64,000 nt of DNA from Lactifluus volemus (GCA_022376515.1 WTXI01000014.1:186001-250000); one strand, 5' to 3'. Positions 20,808 to 33,090 are shown, numbered from the stretch's first letter. Translations and numbers: made by a program. The notes: generated from the letters alone by a model not told the origin.

Positions 20808-22235
20808 TCACGAGGCGTCTGTCTCGGCTCTCGCAGCACGGCGTGCTTTCTTCGCAGCATTTGCAGCCGCGGCCTTCGCCTTCTTCGCTTCGGCCTTCGT
20901 AGCCTACAAAGACAGTCAGCACGATAGGACATGGTGAATGGAGGGCGCAAACAGACCTTCTCGGCTTCCTCTTTCGCCTTGGCCTCTTCTTCTGCGCGAC
21001 GCTTCTCTTCCTCCGCCTCCGCCTTTGAAAGCCCACTACCGGCACCTGCCTTATTTTTGCGCTTCGCTTCCCGCGCTTCCTTCTCTTCCTGCTTGATGCG
21101 CTTGATTCGGGGGTCAATCGAAAGGGCAACATCCACGATATTACGCAGGCGAGCGGTGTCCTCCTTCTTGCGACGCGCACGTTCCGTTTTGTTCTTTTTT
21201 TCCGTGTATCGTTTGTCATCGCGGCTGCAAGTAAAGGTGAACTAGGCTGGGATTCTGGTACGTAAGAAGGCCACGTACTTGTCACTCCCCTCATTTACTT
21301 CTTTGTCAAGGTATTCGAAGCTACGCCAGCTGTCGAAATTATACCAGAAATGATAGAACGCTTCCACTTTCTCTTTCGAGTCGGCATATTTTCCAAGCAG
21401 GGGGACAGGTTGCTGGCGACTGAAGCGCGCCTCGCGTTCAAACACAGGGGAGAAGAGTTTGAAGAATGTCGAATTTGGATCTTTCGACTTGGTAACTTGC
21501 TGCGCTGAAGGTACATCGGCCTCAAGGAGGTCGTAGTAAGGATCCACTGAATCAAATTGGCGGCGTTTCTCTGGATTGGTGAGGACGTCATTCGCTTTTT
21601 GGATGCACTTGAAAAAGGCATCATCATTAGAGTCGCCAACAGCTCCGGCTTTTTTGTCAGGATGGTGCTTCAACACCTTTTTGCGATCTGAAGCGGTCGA
21701 ATGATGTAAGAAACTGGGGAGGTGGTTCAGAGACGTACGAGCGATTTTGATTTGCTCTGGAGTGGCTCTATGTCTAAGATGGGACAGACCAAGGACAGCA
21801 TAATGATCTTGTTTCTATAAAAAAAAATATAGGACATAGTACAATAGCAGTAGAGGAAAAACTCCTGCGACCTACCTTCCACTCTTTTGGATCCAGCGAT
21901 AAGAGATCCTCAGTTTCCTGCTCATCACCTACACCAAAATCATCCTCTTCGTCTGCTTCTTGCTCGAGGTTCCGCCGCCGTTGTTGCTCCTCTTGTATAT
22001 GTTTATCATGTTCCTCAAAAGAAAGATCGTGCACGGTTCTCAGTACATGGGCCAAATATGCCGGCCCAGCGGGGATGAGTCTGCGTTCTACGAATGCTGC
22101 CATATAACAGAAGTCAGATGAGTAAATCTGCAGGGGCCGGTACTTACGTGATATAGATTTTCCTCGTGAAGGGACAGTTTTCCAGTCTGTTGGAAGGGAA
22201 GAAAGGACAATAGGGAGGGTGATAATGTCACCCAT
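20808..22235 (-). CDS. ZUO1: Zuotin, ribosome-associated J-protein
   Basis: Zuotin sits at the ribosome exit tunnel with Ssz1 and recruits Hsp70 Ssb to nascent chains. The N-terminal part has LEQEADEEDDFGVGDEQE and LLSLDPKEWK. Next comes the J domain with HHPDKKAGA (HPD) and FFKCIQKANDVLTNPEKRRQFDSVDP. The zuotin homology domain follows (FFKLFSPVFEREARFS, VEAFYHFWYNFDSWRSFEYL, DKEVNEGSD). A very charged helical stretch (LSIDPRIKRIKQEEKE, AEEEAKAKEEAEK) binds the ribosome, and the end is AKAAAANAAKKARRAARAE. No C-terminal SANT domains are present, as in yeast and unlike animals. Start MGDIITLPIV at 22235. Confidence 0.92.
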
Positions 22236-22645
22236 CGTGAATCGAGTCAAGAGTGTGAGGTTGTCTACACGCATTCAGCGCCGCCGAGTCCTCGTTGCCA
22301 AAAAAATACATCGTGGGAAAAGTGTACAACGTACTCTCACACTAAGTTAGTTAGGGAGAGAGCTCTTTCAGAACAAGACAACGATACATTCGGGTGATAC
22401 AAGAAGGGTCGTACGTACTACAGAGAGTTCATACACAAGTTGAATGCTTATCTCACCTCGACACTCGGTCCTCATTCCCCCATTTTGATGGCAGATACGT
22501 GAAAATCGAATCAAGAAGCCATGAGAAAATAAACACTTCACTACGCCCATCCGCTGGCCTGTCCACCAGATATTGACTCGTGTGGAAAAACAAAAAGGAT
22601 CTTTTCTTGACCCCCGGGCCGAAATGACACCAGCGACGGATGAGA
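22236..22645. other. Intergenic between zuotin and the membrane protein gene
   Basis: No gene is seen. It holds the zuotin promoter and the 3' flank of the next minus-strand gene. Confidence 0.5.
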
Positions 22646-23926
22646 TCAGACGGCGGGAAAGCCGCGATATGAGCTCTGTGCAATGTTACTACTCGGAGCA
22701 TGTCCACTTCCACTGCTATCTTGGACCTCTGGCGTGCTTCGTGCTCCCTGGAGCACGGGGAAAGTGCTCGGGTCGTTCGGATCCTGTAAGACCAAAACCG
22801 TGGAAATATGAACATACACACGCCTTAGCGCCAGTGGAGACATAGAAACACGCACGTAGAATTTCATATTTGTGGTTGTTCCGGACGTCAAAGGCTGCAA
22901 AGGTGTTCCAGTGTCGGATCCTGGAGTCCGGTCGTCGCCCATGGACGGTTGTTGGACACCGTTAGCTACCAAGGCGGATTTCGCCTGCCGGTGCTTTCGT
23001 CGCCGCCAGATCCAGATGGCGAGACCGGCCGCGACGACTGCTGCAATACCTCCTATGATGCCTCCTACGATGGCACCCACATTTGACGAGCTGGAATTGG
23101 AGGAGCCGATGAGCGTGCCAGGACCGATTTCAGGGGTGTCTTTTGAGAAATATTTGTGAGAAGACCGAGGGAAGAATGGAGAAAGGAGAAAGATTCCTAC
23201 TGCCGATGGTATAGCATTCGTTGGCTTGCCAAATTCCATTTTTCTGGGATTTATTGTTAGTACGTGCCATGTAAGAAAATGAGAAACGAACTGTGACGCC
23301 TGCGATACCCCACTGGGGTACATACGTTCCGGAAGGAACAGGGTTGGGGAAGCTGTAGCCGTCAGAGAAACCAGTAAATCTTCTGCCACAGCAGTCAACT
23401 TGAACTCACAATACGCCACTCGGAATATCCGTACAGTTCCACGAATAATCCGACCACCTAACAGCAGATAAGCCAAGCATAAATATACGAGCCTGAGCAA
23501 TGATAATACCATATCACTTCTGCCCCTTGACATGCGGCACATGCACTTAGGAGATTATATGTGACGGGGCTGCAAGCGCATGAGGTTCCGTTGATAGGTT
23601 CAGTAGGACCAGGGTAGTAGAGGCCTGGCATCAGCTTCGGAATATTGAACCCTATGAGAGGTAAGGACACGGAGGTGGCATATGGAAGGGAATTCACTCA
23701 CCACCCCCATAGCATGTTGCCATCAAGTATTGTGCGACTTGACACGGATTTTGGGAAAGAGAGTTGTATGTCTGAACAACGAATTAGCTATTGAAAGACG
23801 TCTGGGCAACTTGCTTAGCCGTACCCATTCCCATGACGGGAGACAAACAGGAACAGGGGTCAGAGCGTGAGCGGCCTCAAAGCCGAAAAGGAGTAGCAAG
23901 AGTGTGAACACAGAGAGTCTTGACAT
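22646..23926 (-). CDS. Single-pass membrane protein with a Cys-rich ectodomain
   Basis: The N-terminus MSRLSVFTLLLLLFGFEAAH is a strong signal peptide (an in-frame ATG at 23947 adds seven residues). The ectodomain has paired cysteines in a pattern common in Agaricomycete membrane proteins: CQVAQYLMATCYGG, INGTSCACSPVTYNLLSACA, ACQGAEVIWY and a following Trp/Cys exon (NYSWNCTDIPSG). A Ser/Asn linker precedes the transmembrane helix (VGAIVGGIIGGIAAVVAAGL), which is followed by WRRRKHRQAK, so the C-terminus is cytoplasmic. The tail is Pro/Ser-rich and ends GFPAV. Five or six exons. I recognise the architecture but no function is known to me. Confidence 0.7.
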
Positions 23927-24770
23927 TTGTGACAGCCCGATGAGCATAGTGAGAAGGCTGATAACGGTGGGCCAGATTTCAGATATTTACAGCGTCAGAA
24001 CGAATGGTTTGAGGCAGATATGAGCCGCTAGGAGAGGACAAGAGAGGAGGTGCTGCCGTACAGGGGACGGACTATCCCCTGTACAGCCATTCTCTTTCAC
24101 TCCGATTGGATCTGCCCTCCATTTTTGCAGTGCATTAGCACCTCCTCTTCTCCTAACAACCCTTTACTTGCACAGCTCGTTATAGCAGACGTAGGCAGGC
24201 ACAGACACTGGCAGCAGACGCACCTCGCAGCGCGCTACATTGGCGCGACGAGACACAAGGAGGCTGTTCCAGGCGTATGGCACATATGAGCTTCTTGGCA
24301 TGGAAAAGTTCCGAGTCGGCGTACAAACTGATATGTTGATACCTCGTCTTTCGGGGCAAGAGGCCGAAGTCAGTAGCCAAACATTCACCCTCATTGCCAG
24401 TATTATCTGTCAGTAACGACTACTGGTCTTCTGTGCGTCAAGCCGTCTTCATCAAAAAAATATTTGCAGGTCATGCATGAGATAAACGAATCGGAGTAAC
24501 GTTCGGCGGGTCCGCGTTTTTGCGCCGTGAGATTGGCCGACTGCACGTGAACACGGAACACAGCCACCACCGGGAGCTCTTGAAATGGCTGTACAGTAGC
24601 AGTTCCAAGGATTAATTGGGAACCTATCGGTCATCCACCCCTTGGCACTTTCTTAATTCAAACGGATGCATCTTTTAAGACGTGGTACGTTACCAGCACG
24701 AATCAGGCACAGTTCGGAGGCGAGGTACGTGTTCTCAGTGTTCTGCATTACCTTGCTCCCAACAATGACG
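23927..24770. other. Gene-poor stretch, nothing recognised
   Basis: No conserved coding segment or RNA gene is seen on either strand. Confidence 0.4.
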
Positions 24771-25340
24771 TATCATCGTCGGCTGCAATTGGTTCACTCC
24801 AAGAGAATGTTATCCTAGACATCTTCGAATTCTGCCTACCGCGTTTTGGCCACTTTCCGGACTATCGGGCGAAGGCATGGTTTAAACTGGTGCATGTTTT
24901 TATGTCCACTCCGTCTCGATCTGCGCCTTTCTGCACCTCCAGTACTCCTGTTATCTGTTATTGGATGCCTGTCAAGATATGGTCGGACTCTGGTGATCTC
25001 GGGGATAAACGTCATTGCTGCACTTGAGCACCCCGATCACGTCCGTGAGATTTGGTTCTTTGAGATACGCTCACCACCGCAGCGTTGGTGACAGGAGCCA
25101 TTTTGAGAACTGGAATCTGGATGGACGATGAGACTGGTGAGGCTTCGCTGCCGCTTCCCAATACCTTCTTAGGTGGATCTACACCACGTCTACGCACTCA
25201 CCTTGGCAAGCACCTTGGATCGCATTCCATTTCCGACATTACCCGAAGTGATGGTTAGATGTGACCGGATAATCCAACATCTACTTCCGCTGACATGCGC
25301 TGTCCTCCAAGTACTTGCTAACATCTCTGAAGTTCAATGA
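24771..25340 (+). pseudogene. Broken F-box protein gene
   Basis: Fragments in different frames follow the order of the large basidiomycete F-box family: the F-box start (SLQENVILDIFEFCLPRFG), then PSRSAPFCTSSTPVI, then NVIAALEHPDHVREIW, then a leucine-rich part (TFLGGSTPRLRT, about 25155-25190) ending near LLPLTCAVLQVLANISEV at 25340. Frame changes and stops between the parts are not explained by clean introns, and the usual C-terminal half is missing. F-box proteins choose substrates for SCF ubiquitin ligases, but this copy is probably dead. Confidence 0.6.
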
Positions 25341-26681
25341 ACTCATCTTTGATATCTGACAACTCCCTGTTCATTAGTTATGCGCCAATACTCATGTCAT
25401 ACAATCAAGCAGAGACGAACTTTACATTGGTTAGGCTGTTTCTTCATCCGGACAAGCAAAGAGAAGTTGGGCATATTCGTCTAGTTCGTCTACATTTTCT
25501 CTCCTTTTTGTATTTTACGTTTGCCTTGGGGTACTGGGATGCGTCCTTGATTACCTATAAGTTATACTTGCTTCACATCGTGCCATCACCGGACTTTTTT
25601 TCTGCGAGAACCCAAACGTATCATATACCTCGTGTTTCACCAAATATTACTTCTACAGCTAAAGATCTAGCCCACTGCGCTGCATTGGATAACCGTGACT
25701 AAAGAAAAACGGTTAGGCCTCCGAGGTAACCAATACTGCGTTTCTGGCAGAAATGGTCGTGCTCATGAGGATGGCCGTAACACATGATTGTATTACGGTA
25801 TTTGATGGATCAAACATGCAGGCCAAAGGGAGTCGGAGATTGAACCTTAATTTTGGTGCTGTACAGAATTGCTTAGCATCTCAGTGGCTGGTCCCGTCGA
25901 GCACACCTCAACGTCAAGAATATGGGAAAAGGTGCGTCAAGTCGTCCTTAAATATAGGTGACATTTCGCTCAGTGTTTACGCCCAGTTCACGGATCTCTC
26001 GCCCGTGCTGGGAAAGTCAAGTCACAAACCCCCAAGGTCGAGAAGCAAGAGAAAAAGAAAAACCCAAGAGGTCGGGCAAAGAAACGGATGCTTTACAATC
26101 GCCGGTTCGTGCTTATCGTCAATATGTTTTTCATAGCCCAGCTCATAATGATTTCTTAGATTCGTAAATGTCACGACTCTCCCAGGTGGCAAGCGGAGGA
26201 TGTGGGTACTCCCTTCTTCTCGTCTATTCTATCGCATCCCTTCTTCCCATGTGATGAACAGCAAAACGCATAGTTCACACTGAAACTATCGTGTAGACAA
26301 ACATACATCATCGTCTTTCGCTCCTATCTGATTCCTTGCCCTTTCTCGATCTCCAGCGTCGTGGTAAATTGACACTGACTCGTCCTCTTTCTCCAGGAAC
26401 CCGAACCCCGAAAAGTAGATGTCCAATTATCTCAAATATCACCCGCCCAATACTATCGTGTCTACGTGGGAAGATTGTTCTTGTTGGCATATGAAAGTAT
26501 GGTTCATGTAGCGGGTTGTGCTGTTTCGTCTGTCCGCATTTTATATCGTTTTTACTATCATCACTGTGCTTTTATGCATATTCTGCCATGCCCATTATAT
26601 GAGTTAGGCAATAAGACCCTACATCCTGCGTACGCGCGTATGATTGCAGAGACAAACATGATACAGGGCTTACGATGCATG
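25341..26681. other. Gene-poor stretch, nothing recognised
   Basis: An open frame of 121 codons at 25337-25702 has no family resemblance and no good splice context, so I do not call it a gene. The rest holds no recognisable coding or RNA feature. Confidence 0.4.
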
Positions 26682-29451
26682 CTAGTTCCAGATTGCATCA
26701 GCTACTCTCACTGTGTCCCCGAGTTCGAGAATATCATGCACTCGAACGACAGCAGCCCCTTGTTGTATTGCGCTCGCAACCGCAGCTGCTGTTGCCCAAC
26801 CGCGCTCTTTTGGTGTCGTCTGGCGACCTTTATACGTCCCATCACCCTGGGTCTGCGACAGAATGGACCCAAGGAATGACTTGCGCGATGTGCCAATGAG
26901 TTGCGGAAATCCGCGCAGTGGATTCCATACGCCATCCGCGTTGCGCACGTCTGCGGTGATGGAAGCAGAATCGCGAAGCAATCGAACGTTGTCCTCGACT
27001 GACTTGCTAAAGCCGATCCCAGGGTCGACCATGACGAGCCAGCGTCGCAGGCCACCCGGACCACGCACGATCGCCTCTACTTTTTCGCCCAGCTCCTGAG
27101 AGACGCCATCGAGGACGGAACGATAACGGGAATAATCCTTGTTGTTGCCCGCATCGCCACGGGAGTGCATCAGAATGGCGGGGACGGCCAAGGTACGAGC
27201 GACGTGCTGCATCCTGACTAGTCGTGCCCCCATATCCGAGTCATCCGGACCCGTGAAGGCGTGCACGTCGTTGATGCAGTTGGCTCCTGCCATGACCGCG
27301 TCGCGCGCGACTTCGGGGCGGAAGGTGTCCACGCTGATCAGCACATTTTTGGTGTCGTCGGAGTCGGAGTCTAGAGCGCGGATGGCCTTGATGACAGGGA
27401 TGACCCTGTTGATCTCCTCCTCGGGCGACACGTACTCCGCGCTCGGGCGCGTTGAGTACCCGCCCACATCGATGATGTCTGCAGCGGCGGCCACGGAAGA
27501 CTTTACATAGTCGAGGGCGGCTGAAAGTTCGACATTGTCCGAACCGTCGGAAAACGAGTCGGGCGTCACGTTGAGGGTAGCCATGAGACGCGTCCGGCGC
27601 GACGTGGATAATATCTGTCCGGCGGGCACGGCAGATTTTGCAGGGGGAAACTTCCAGTAGGTGTGTGTGTGTGGGACTTGGGGAATATTCGCGACTGGTG
27701 GTGGTGGTGGTGAAGCCTTTAGGGTGGTAGAGTCTGAATACGTAGGAAAGGGCATGACTTTGATCATGGCGGGAGAACCGACAGGAGATGATGTCCTTAA
27801 GACGTCCCAGAACATTTCGTGAATCGGTTTGCGGAGCACGGGATGAACAAAGTCCGGCACCATGCTGTATGTATCATGAACAATTAGAGCAAGTAGGATA
27901 AACCGGGAGAGTACAGTATGCTGACTCTTGTAACGGCCGCAGGACGAACTCTCGTTCTGCCATCCGAGGATGAGGGACGACAAGATGTCCCTCGAGACCT
28001 TCTAAGGTCCCTCTGAGGGACTCGGGTCTGGTGTCGATGATGGCGTCGTCGTAGAAAAGAATATCCAAATCGACTGCTCGCGGGCCGTTGCGAATTGAAG
28101 GAACGCGCCCTAGTGTGCGCTCAATTTTCTTAATCAACTCCAGCAGTGTGAGAGGAGCAACAATGGTTATTGCCTGAGAGGAAAGACCACAAAACTGAGA
28201 ACCAGTACCACGGATTAAAGAAAACAAACGCACGATGCAAGCGCAATTTAAGAAACTGGGCTGGTCCGTGACATACATCGGCGCGGTTTCATACAAGAAA
28301 CTCGTATTCACGATGGCTAAATTTGGAACCATTCCAGTCTTGTCACGCGCGAGACGAGATGCTTCACACTCCAAGAGACGAAGAGCAGCCTCTATATTCC
28401 CAAAGCGGTCGCCGAGGTTGGATCCTAGGGCGATGGCGACCAAGTGCTGTCCTTGAAAGAGGAAAGGAGGCGCAAAATTAAGGCCAAGAGGAGAGGTGGC
28501 AAAAGGTGGATCGAGCGCATGTGAAGGTGGATTCCCAGAAGCAGACTCCTTGGTCGTACTACCTGGATAGTCTCGAGATGTCCGAACGATTTCAACTTCG
28601 GCAGCATCTGCAAATACTATGGCCTTGGGTTTTGCTGCGCGAACGGTGACCACGGCATTCGGTTGATTAGCGTGACCAAGAGTGATCTGCGCCGCCAGGG
28701 ACGCAAGCGATTCTAGTGATACGAACTCGGAAGACTCGACTTGCTGATAGCTCTTTGCTTAGTACGCCCTTGCACTTGCAAGCGAATCGGCAGCGGCGGC
28801 GCACCTGACGTATGTCCCTCGCCAACCGACGAAAGTCAAATCTTCTGCTTTCGGCAGTGCGGATCTGAGACATGGATACGTCCACGTCAAAGTACACTAG
28901 CTGTTTGTCTTCCCTTTCGCACGGGTTGAGACCGACGACGAGGTTACAGGAAAGCCGCTGAATCGAGAAGCGGTCTGGAATGAGGCGGGATCCGTCCCTC
29001 GCTCGCGACGAGAAGATGCGAATGCCCTCCGCATACGGGAGCGCCCTGGGCTTGACGACATCGACCATCATACGCTGGATCTCGGCAAACGCGTCGAAAC
29101 AGGTATTAAATACGTGGTCTGAGAAGTGCTCGAGACTGCCAAATTGTAAAGGGAGAGAAGAAGGAGCGTCAACGGACGTGAGGATCCGTTTGGACAGAGA
29201 ACCATAGTTGATCGACTTTGAGATATCGTCGCCTTGCGCGGCTGGACGCAGGTCGTATGGGATGTTAACGCTGACTCGGATTGGCTGCCGTACAGGTGCG
29301 GACGTCGGTGAGGGCCATTGAGCGCCGTCCGAAATTGAGACGAGAAGTAGCAGATCGCGAACGCAGACAGTGTCCTGAGATTGTTGAGAACTATGGATAA
29401 ATTTAAATGTGAAAAAAGAGGTGTAAACTGAGGGAATGTCGCTGACCTCAT
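26682..29451 (-). CDS. FOL1: Trifunctional folate synthesis protein (DHNA-HPPK-DHPS)
   Basis: One polypeptide carries three consecutive steps of folate synthesis. The aldolase region is two tandem DHNA-like units (DTVCVRDLLLLVSISDGAQW; then DKQLVYFDVDVSMSQI and ITLGHANQPNAVVTVRAAKP). The pyrophosphokinase has LVAIALGSNLGDRFGNIEAA, VNTSFLYETAPMYV, RNGPRAVDLDILFY and LVVPHPRMAEREFVLRPL. The synthase has LMATLNVTPDSFSDGSDNV, IDVGGYSTRP, GANCINDV, MVDPGIGFSKS and LIGTSRKSFLGS, ending at 26682. A tiny first exon ATGAG (29447-29451) splices at 29446 to 29390, giving MSSQQSQDTVCVRDL. I prefer this to an unspliced ATG at 29524. DHPS is the sulfonamide target. Confidence 0.93.
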
Positions 29452-29542
29452 GCGAGCAAGTGACTTGGCGGCTCTCGGCCCGAATAATCCGGTGCCAAGT
29501 GTCGCGTGGCCGCGTGTCGGTCAACCGTGACGGGTGCTAACA
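29452..29542. promoter_or_regulatory. 91 bp shared promoter, FOL1 and EMC2
   Basis: Only 91 bp separate the two divergent start codons. The interval is GC-rich with no TATA box. Leaders or promoters of the two genes must overlap. Confidence 0.6.
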
Positions 29543-30738
29543 ATGGACCTCGCCTCTGCGCTCAAACGATTGGCAGACTATCGCACAAAAAACACCCGTG
29601 CGTCACGTCAAATATTCGAGAGCGGTGTCATTGTATTCCGCAATGATCCGCTGCACAAGCTCGGTGATGACTGTAGGTACCCTCAAAACAAAACATTACT
29701 CCGCGGCCGCAACGCCCAAGGCTGATGACTGATGGACTGCTCCAGGCTGGCAATTCCTAGAGTCTCTGGCGTTAGCAGCGGTAGATGTTGGGCGCATTGA
29801 TGTTGCCGAAGTGAGTTGTCCTCATCCCTGCATTTCCTCGTATCTGGGTTTTTGGACTTTCTCATCAAGTGCCTGATGTAGGACTGTCTGAAAAAATTAT
29901 CCGCCAAATTCCCGGAGTCGCCACGAGTACAATGTCTCGAGGGAATTTTGAAGGAGGCCAACGAAGGTCCGGAGGCTGCGCTAAGCTTCTACCAAAGATT
30001 ACTCGAGGCGGACCCGTCTAGCGCGGTAAGCGAGCCAACTGGCCTCTGTGGACGTTGTGCGGTTCACTAAAAACGCACGTGTCACGCAAGGTGATATGGA
30101 AGCGACAAATCTCCGTGCTTAGAAAAATAGGAAGGATCGAGAATGCGATAGAGGAGCTTTCAAGATTCGTCGATACCTTCTATACCGATGTGGAGGCTTG
30201 GTTGGAGCTTGCGGATCTCTATGCCTCCTACCACCAGTATGGAACATTTACCAATCGGTCTGGATGCTTCATGTTAACACCGAAGCCAGGTATACCTTGG
30301 CTTTGCAGTCTCTATCACACGTCCTGCTATTAGCGCCACAGAACCCGTTCTATGTGCTCCAGGCTGCAGAAACGGCGTATACAGCCGAGGACATTCCCCT
30401 GGCCCTCCGATTTTTCCTCATGACCATAGAGATGGTTGATGCCGACGGCGATGGCGACAAGCCTCCTGCGCCGACGGGTATCGCCATCCGTGCATGGTAC
30501 GGAGTCGAACTGGTCAGTTTTTGCTGCCTCTGCCCATAATTTGATGACCAAGTGTCTTTTTCAGTCGGCTGCAAGGCTGGAAGCTGATCAAAAGCTAGCC
30601 ACTTCATCACCGTCGGATACACGCCCCCCAGAACATCTTTCACAGCTGCGTCAGCTTGCACAGGATGTCATAAAGACGGCCCAGGCTAGTGAGCAAGGCG
30701 CCGAGTCTACAGCGTCATCTGCATGGCTAAATCGATGA
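29543..30738 (+). CDS. EMC2: ER membrane complex subunit 2 (TPR protein)
   Basis: EMC2 is the cytosolic TPR subunit of the ER membrane complex that inserts tail-anchored and multipass proteins. Exons give MDLASALKRLADYRT, ESGVIVFRNDPLHKLGDD, QFLESLALAALDVGRIDVAE, LKKLSAKFPESPRVQCLEGI, AVSKRQISVLRKIGRIENAI, then FVDTFYTDVEAWLELADLYA and YALQSLSHVLLLAPQNPFY, all characteristic of the family. The C-terminal exon contains LEADQKLATSSPSDTRPPEH and ends SSAWLNR. Introns are short; one (about 30239-30295) restores the frame between YASYHQY and TYALQSL. The start at 29543 agrees with the family N-terminus. Confidence 0.9.
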
Positions 30739-31645
30739 GAGCGGATTGTGTCCGCGATGGCACGTTCGCCATAACCGTTCGTATTCATATGTGAAGTTCA
30801 TATGGTATAGGGTAATCCCCAACTCTTCACCTCGCTTCTGAGAGAAGGGTAATTTATTGCTCTCGGGTTTTACTAGCTTTGGCACTTGACGCGTGTTTTC
30901 TGTTCACACTCTCGTGCATCCAGGGTTAGATGACGCCGCGGATCATATCAAGTGTTGTTGTTTTTTTGTAGCGATTTTGGACTGCCAGCAATGAGCTGTC
31001 TGTGTCGGCCAGCGACAATCGGACGGAGGGGGGAGGGTCTTCTCAACCTTCCATGCGAACCATTGTTCCCGAGGTGACTGACAGGGCCGGCAATTCTCAA
31101 ATAAGCGATAATCCCGACCCCTTCCGAGACGCGAAAAGACAAGTAAGGAGGCTGAGTTGAAGACTATATTTGTTGAGGGATAACCACGTGTAAATCGAGA
31201 GGGGCTAATAGGCCGGTGGGGGTGAGGGGTGAGAGAATCCAACGTTCGTTGTGCTCCACCACCGTGACTTGTTGACCGCAATAGTTCAAATTAATTACGT
31301 GGAAGCGACACCACTCTGTATGACAGAGATTAACGGGACGGCCAGCAAGTAGGTAAGCCTGGACTCTTGACTGAGCTGGATCGCATCGCACGTGCGTGAA
31401 TTCAGCCAATCAAGAGAAGTCAATTTTGGTCGTCTGCCAGTGAGATATCGACGCACGTTTTCAAAGGCACACGAGCACAATATGTCGATTAATGCTCATG
31501 CTCATGCTCAGGGCTCAGAGCACATTAAGGTTAACCACATATCTTTTTCCCTCCCTCCGAAGTTCTCGTTTGACCTCTTTAAACCTCTCTCTTCCCCTTT
31601 CTTCTCTTCCTTCCTTTTCCTTTCCCCATCTCCCACTTCACACAT
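30739..31645. other. Intergenic, upstream of the bHLH gene
   Basis: No gene is recognised. The bHLH upstream region contains CACGTG E-boxes (about 31185 and 31390), a TGCTCA triplicate (about 31492-31510), and a long pyrimidine tract (31540-31640) just before the start codon. Confidence 0.5.
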
Positions 31646-32824
31646 ATGGATCCATCTAGCTCCGATATCCTCTCCTACGCTGCCAGTTGTAACCCTCCCC
31701 GGAGGGCAAAGCGTCCAAGTACGAGCGGCAACCTTCCAACAGGCACTGATCGTGTTGCACAACCCCTTCCAGTACTCGCTCCGACCATCAGCGCTCCTTC
31801 CATAGATGAAGATGACGGCACTGTCGATGTTCCTCAGCCAAAGCGTCGTGGTCGGAAACCCAGTAGTCTGTCACGTGCTGCCCGTGAATCTATGCGCCGC
31901 CAAAATCATTCCCGCATAGAGAAGGCCAGGCGAACCAAGATCAACGAGGCTCTCTCGACGCTTCGGGATCTCGTACCCCCTGACAGTGCCCGGAAGCATA
32001 CCATCTCGGGCGATGAGAGTGGGGAAGAGGATGACGAAGACGACGAGTTCCTGTCTGGGAAGAAGCCTGCCAAGGGCAAGCAACAGAGGCAGGAAAAGGA
32101 GTTCAAGTTGGAAATACTCGAGAAGGCCGTCGTGTATGTACAGGAACTGCAGGAGAAGGTCCGAGTACTCGAGTCCCAGAGAGGCTGCGCCCGATGTCGT
32201 CCCTCAAACAAAGGCTCGCTCTCGACAGCCTATAGTCCGAAACGGAAACGTGAGGCGATGCCGCCAAGCGATGACTATGACTCTCCTTCTTCCGTCGATA
32301 TCCCCTCCGAGAGGCCCATAAAGCGTTTCACGCCCACGCGATCCGTTCCCCCTTCCATCCTGCCCTCCTCGACTTCGAATACTACTCGTCTTCCATCCAT
32401 CTCCTCATGGCTTCCTAAAGCCGTCGCAGAGTCTGTTCTCCCCGAATCACGCACGCCACCGTCGGTCAATCCCATCCAGCTTCCGACTCCACCTGCCTCC
32501 GTCGTGATTGCGCCCGTTTCGAGTCCGCAAGTCCCCCCGGCACTCCGTCTTGAACTTCCCATGGCCAGCTTGTTGGCCCGAAATGGGGCGCCGACCGTAT
32601 CGTCATCGCCCACATGGACACCAGAAGACGAGTCGATTGCTTCGTTACTGCTCAGGATCAAGACATCTAACTCTCCTGATACTACAAAACATGGTGCGAG
32701 TGTCCATGACCTCCTTGCTCCCACTCCTGAGGCACCTGGCAACCCCCGATTTAGTGGGGTCGATGATATGCGTGTACAAACACCTGGATCGTTGTTGGGT
32801 CTAACCACAGATGGACCAAAGTAG
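31646..32824 (+). CDS. bHLH transcription factor
   Basis: The 392-residue protein has no intron. The basic region (HSRIEKARRTKINEALSTLR, about residues 92-111) holds the His-Glu-Arg pattern for E-box DNA. Helix 1 is followed by a long acidic loop (DESGEEDDEDDEFLSGKK) and helix 2 (EFKLEILEKAVVYVQELQEK), which runs on as a short coiled coil (VRVLESQ). A KRRGRKPSS motif before the basic region looks like an AT-hook or nuclear signal. The rest is Ser/Pro-rich. Two CACGTG sites upstream are compatible with self-regulation, but that is inference. I cannot name the orthologue with confidence. Confidence 0.88.
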   Translation: MDPSSSDILSYAASCNPPRRAKRPSTSGNLPTGTDRVAQPLPVLAPTISAPSIDEDDGTVDVPQPKRRGRKPSSLSRAARESMRRQNHSRIEKARRTKINEALSTLRDLVPPDSARKHTISGDESGEEDDEDDEFLSGKKPAKGKQQRQEKEFKLEILEKAVVYVQELQEKVRVLESQRGCARCRPSNKGSLSTAYSPKRKREAMPPSDDYDSPSSVDIPSERPIKRFTPTRSVPPSILPSSTSNTTRLPSISSWLPKAVAESVLPESRTPPSVNPIQLPTPPASVVIAPVSSPQVPPALRLELPMASLLARNGAPTVSSSPTWTPEDESIASLLLRIKTSNSPDTTKHGASVHDLLAPTPEAPGNPRFSGVDDMRVQTPGSLLGLTTDGPK

Positions 32825-33090
32825 TTGATTGTAGGTCTCACTGTACTTGTAACTTATTACGGCTATGATCCGGGGAACGTGGGTTTGACTAGGTTTGTAT
32901 ATGTACTATCAATTTGGAGGGTTTCCAAACAAAATAGATGTAAAAGGAGTTAAAGTTTATCAGTGGCTTGATCATAAGCCTCTCCGCCTTTTTCGTGAGA
33001 AGATTGGGGAAACCACCAACGTCACAAGTGAGTGGTTCCGCTTTGTTTATTTCACTGGATTATGTTGCCCCGGCTAAATAGACCTTACTC

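Noticed and set aside
22236..22645. Small plus-strand peptide frames near 22394-22576
   Set aside because: No start context or similarity, and they lie between two minus-strand genes in normal promoter space.
25337..25702. 121-codon open frame in the gene-poor gap
   Set aside because: There is no recognisable domain, no splice partner, and it sits directly after the F-box relic. It is likely chance.
29452..29524. FOL1 start at 29524 with 24 extra residues
   Set aside because: The splice ATGAG to 29390 gives the conserved N-terminus and avoids a start only 18 bp from EMC2. The longer start lacks similarity to the family.
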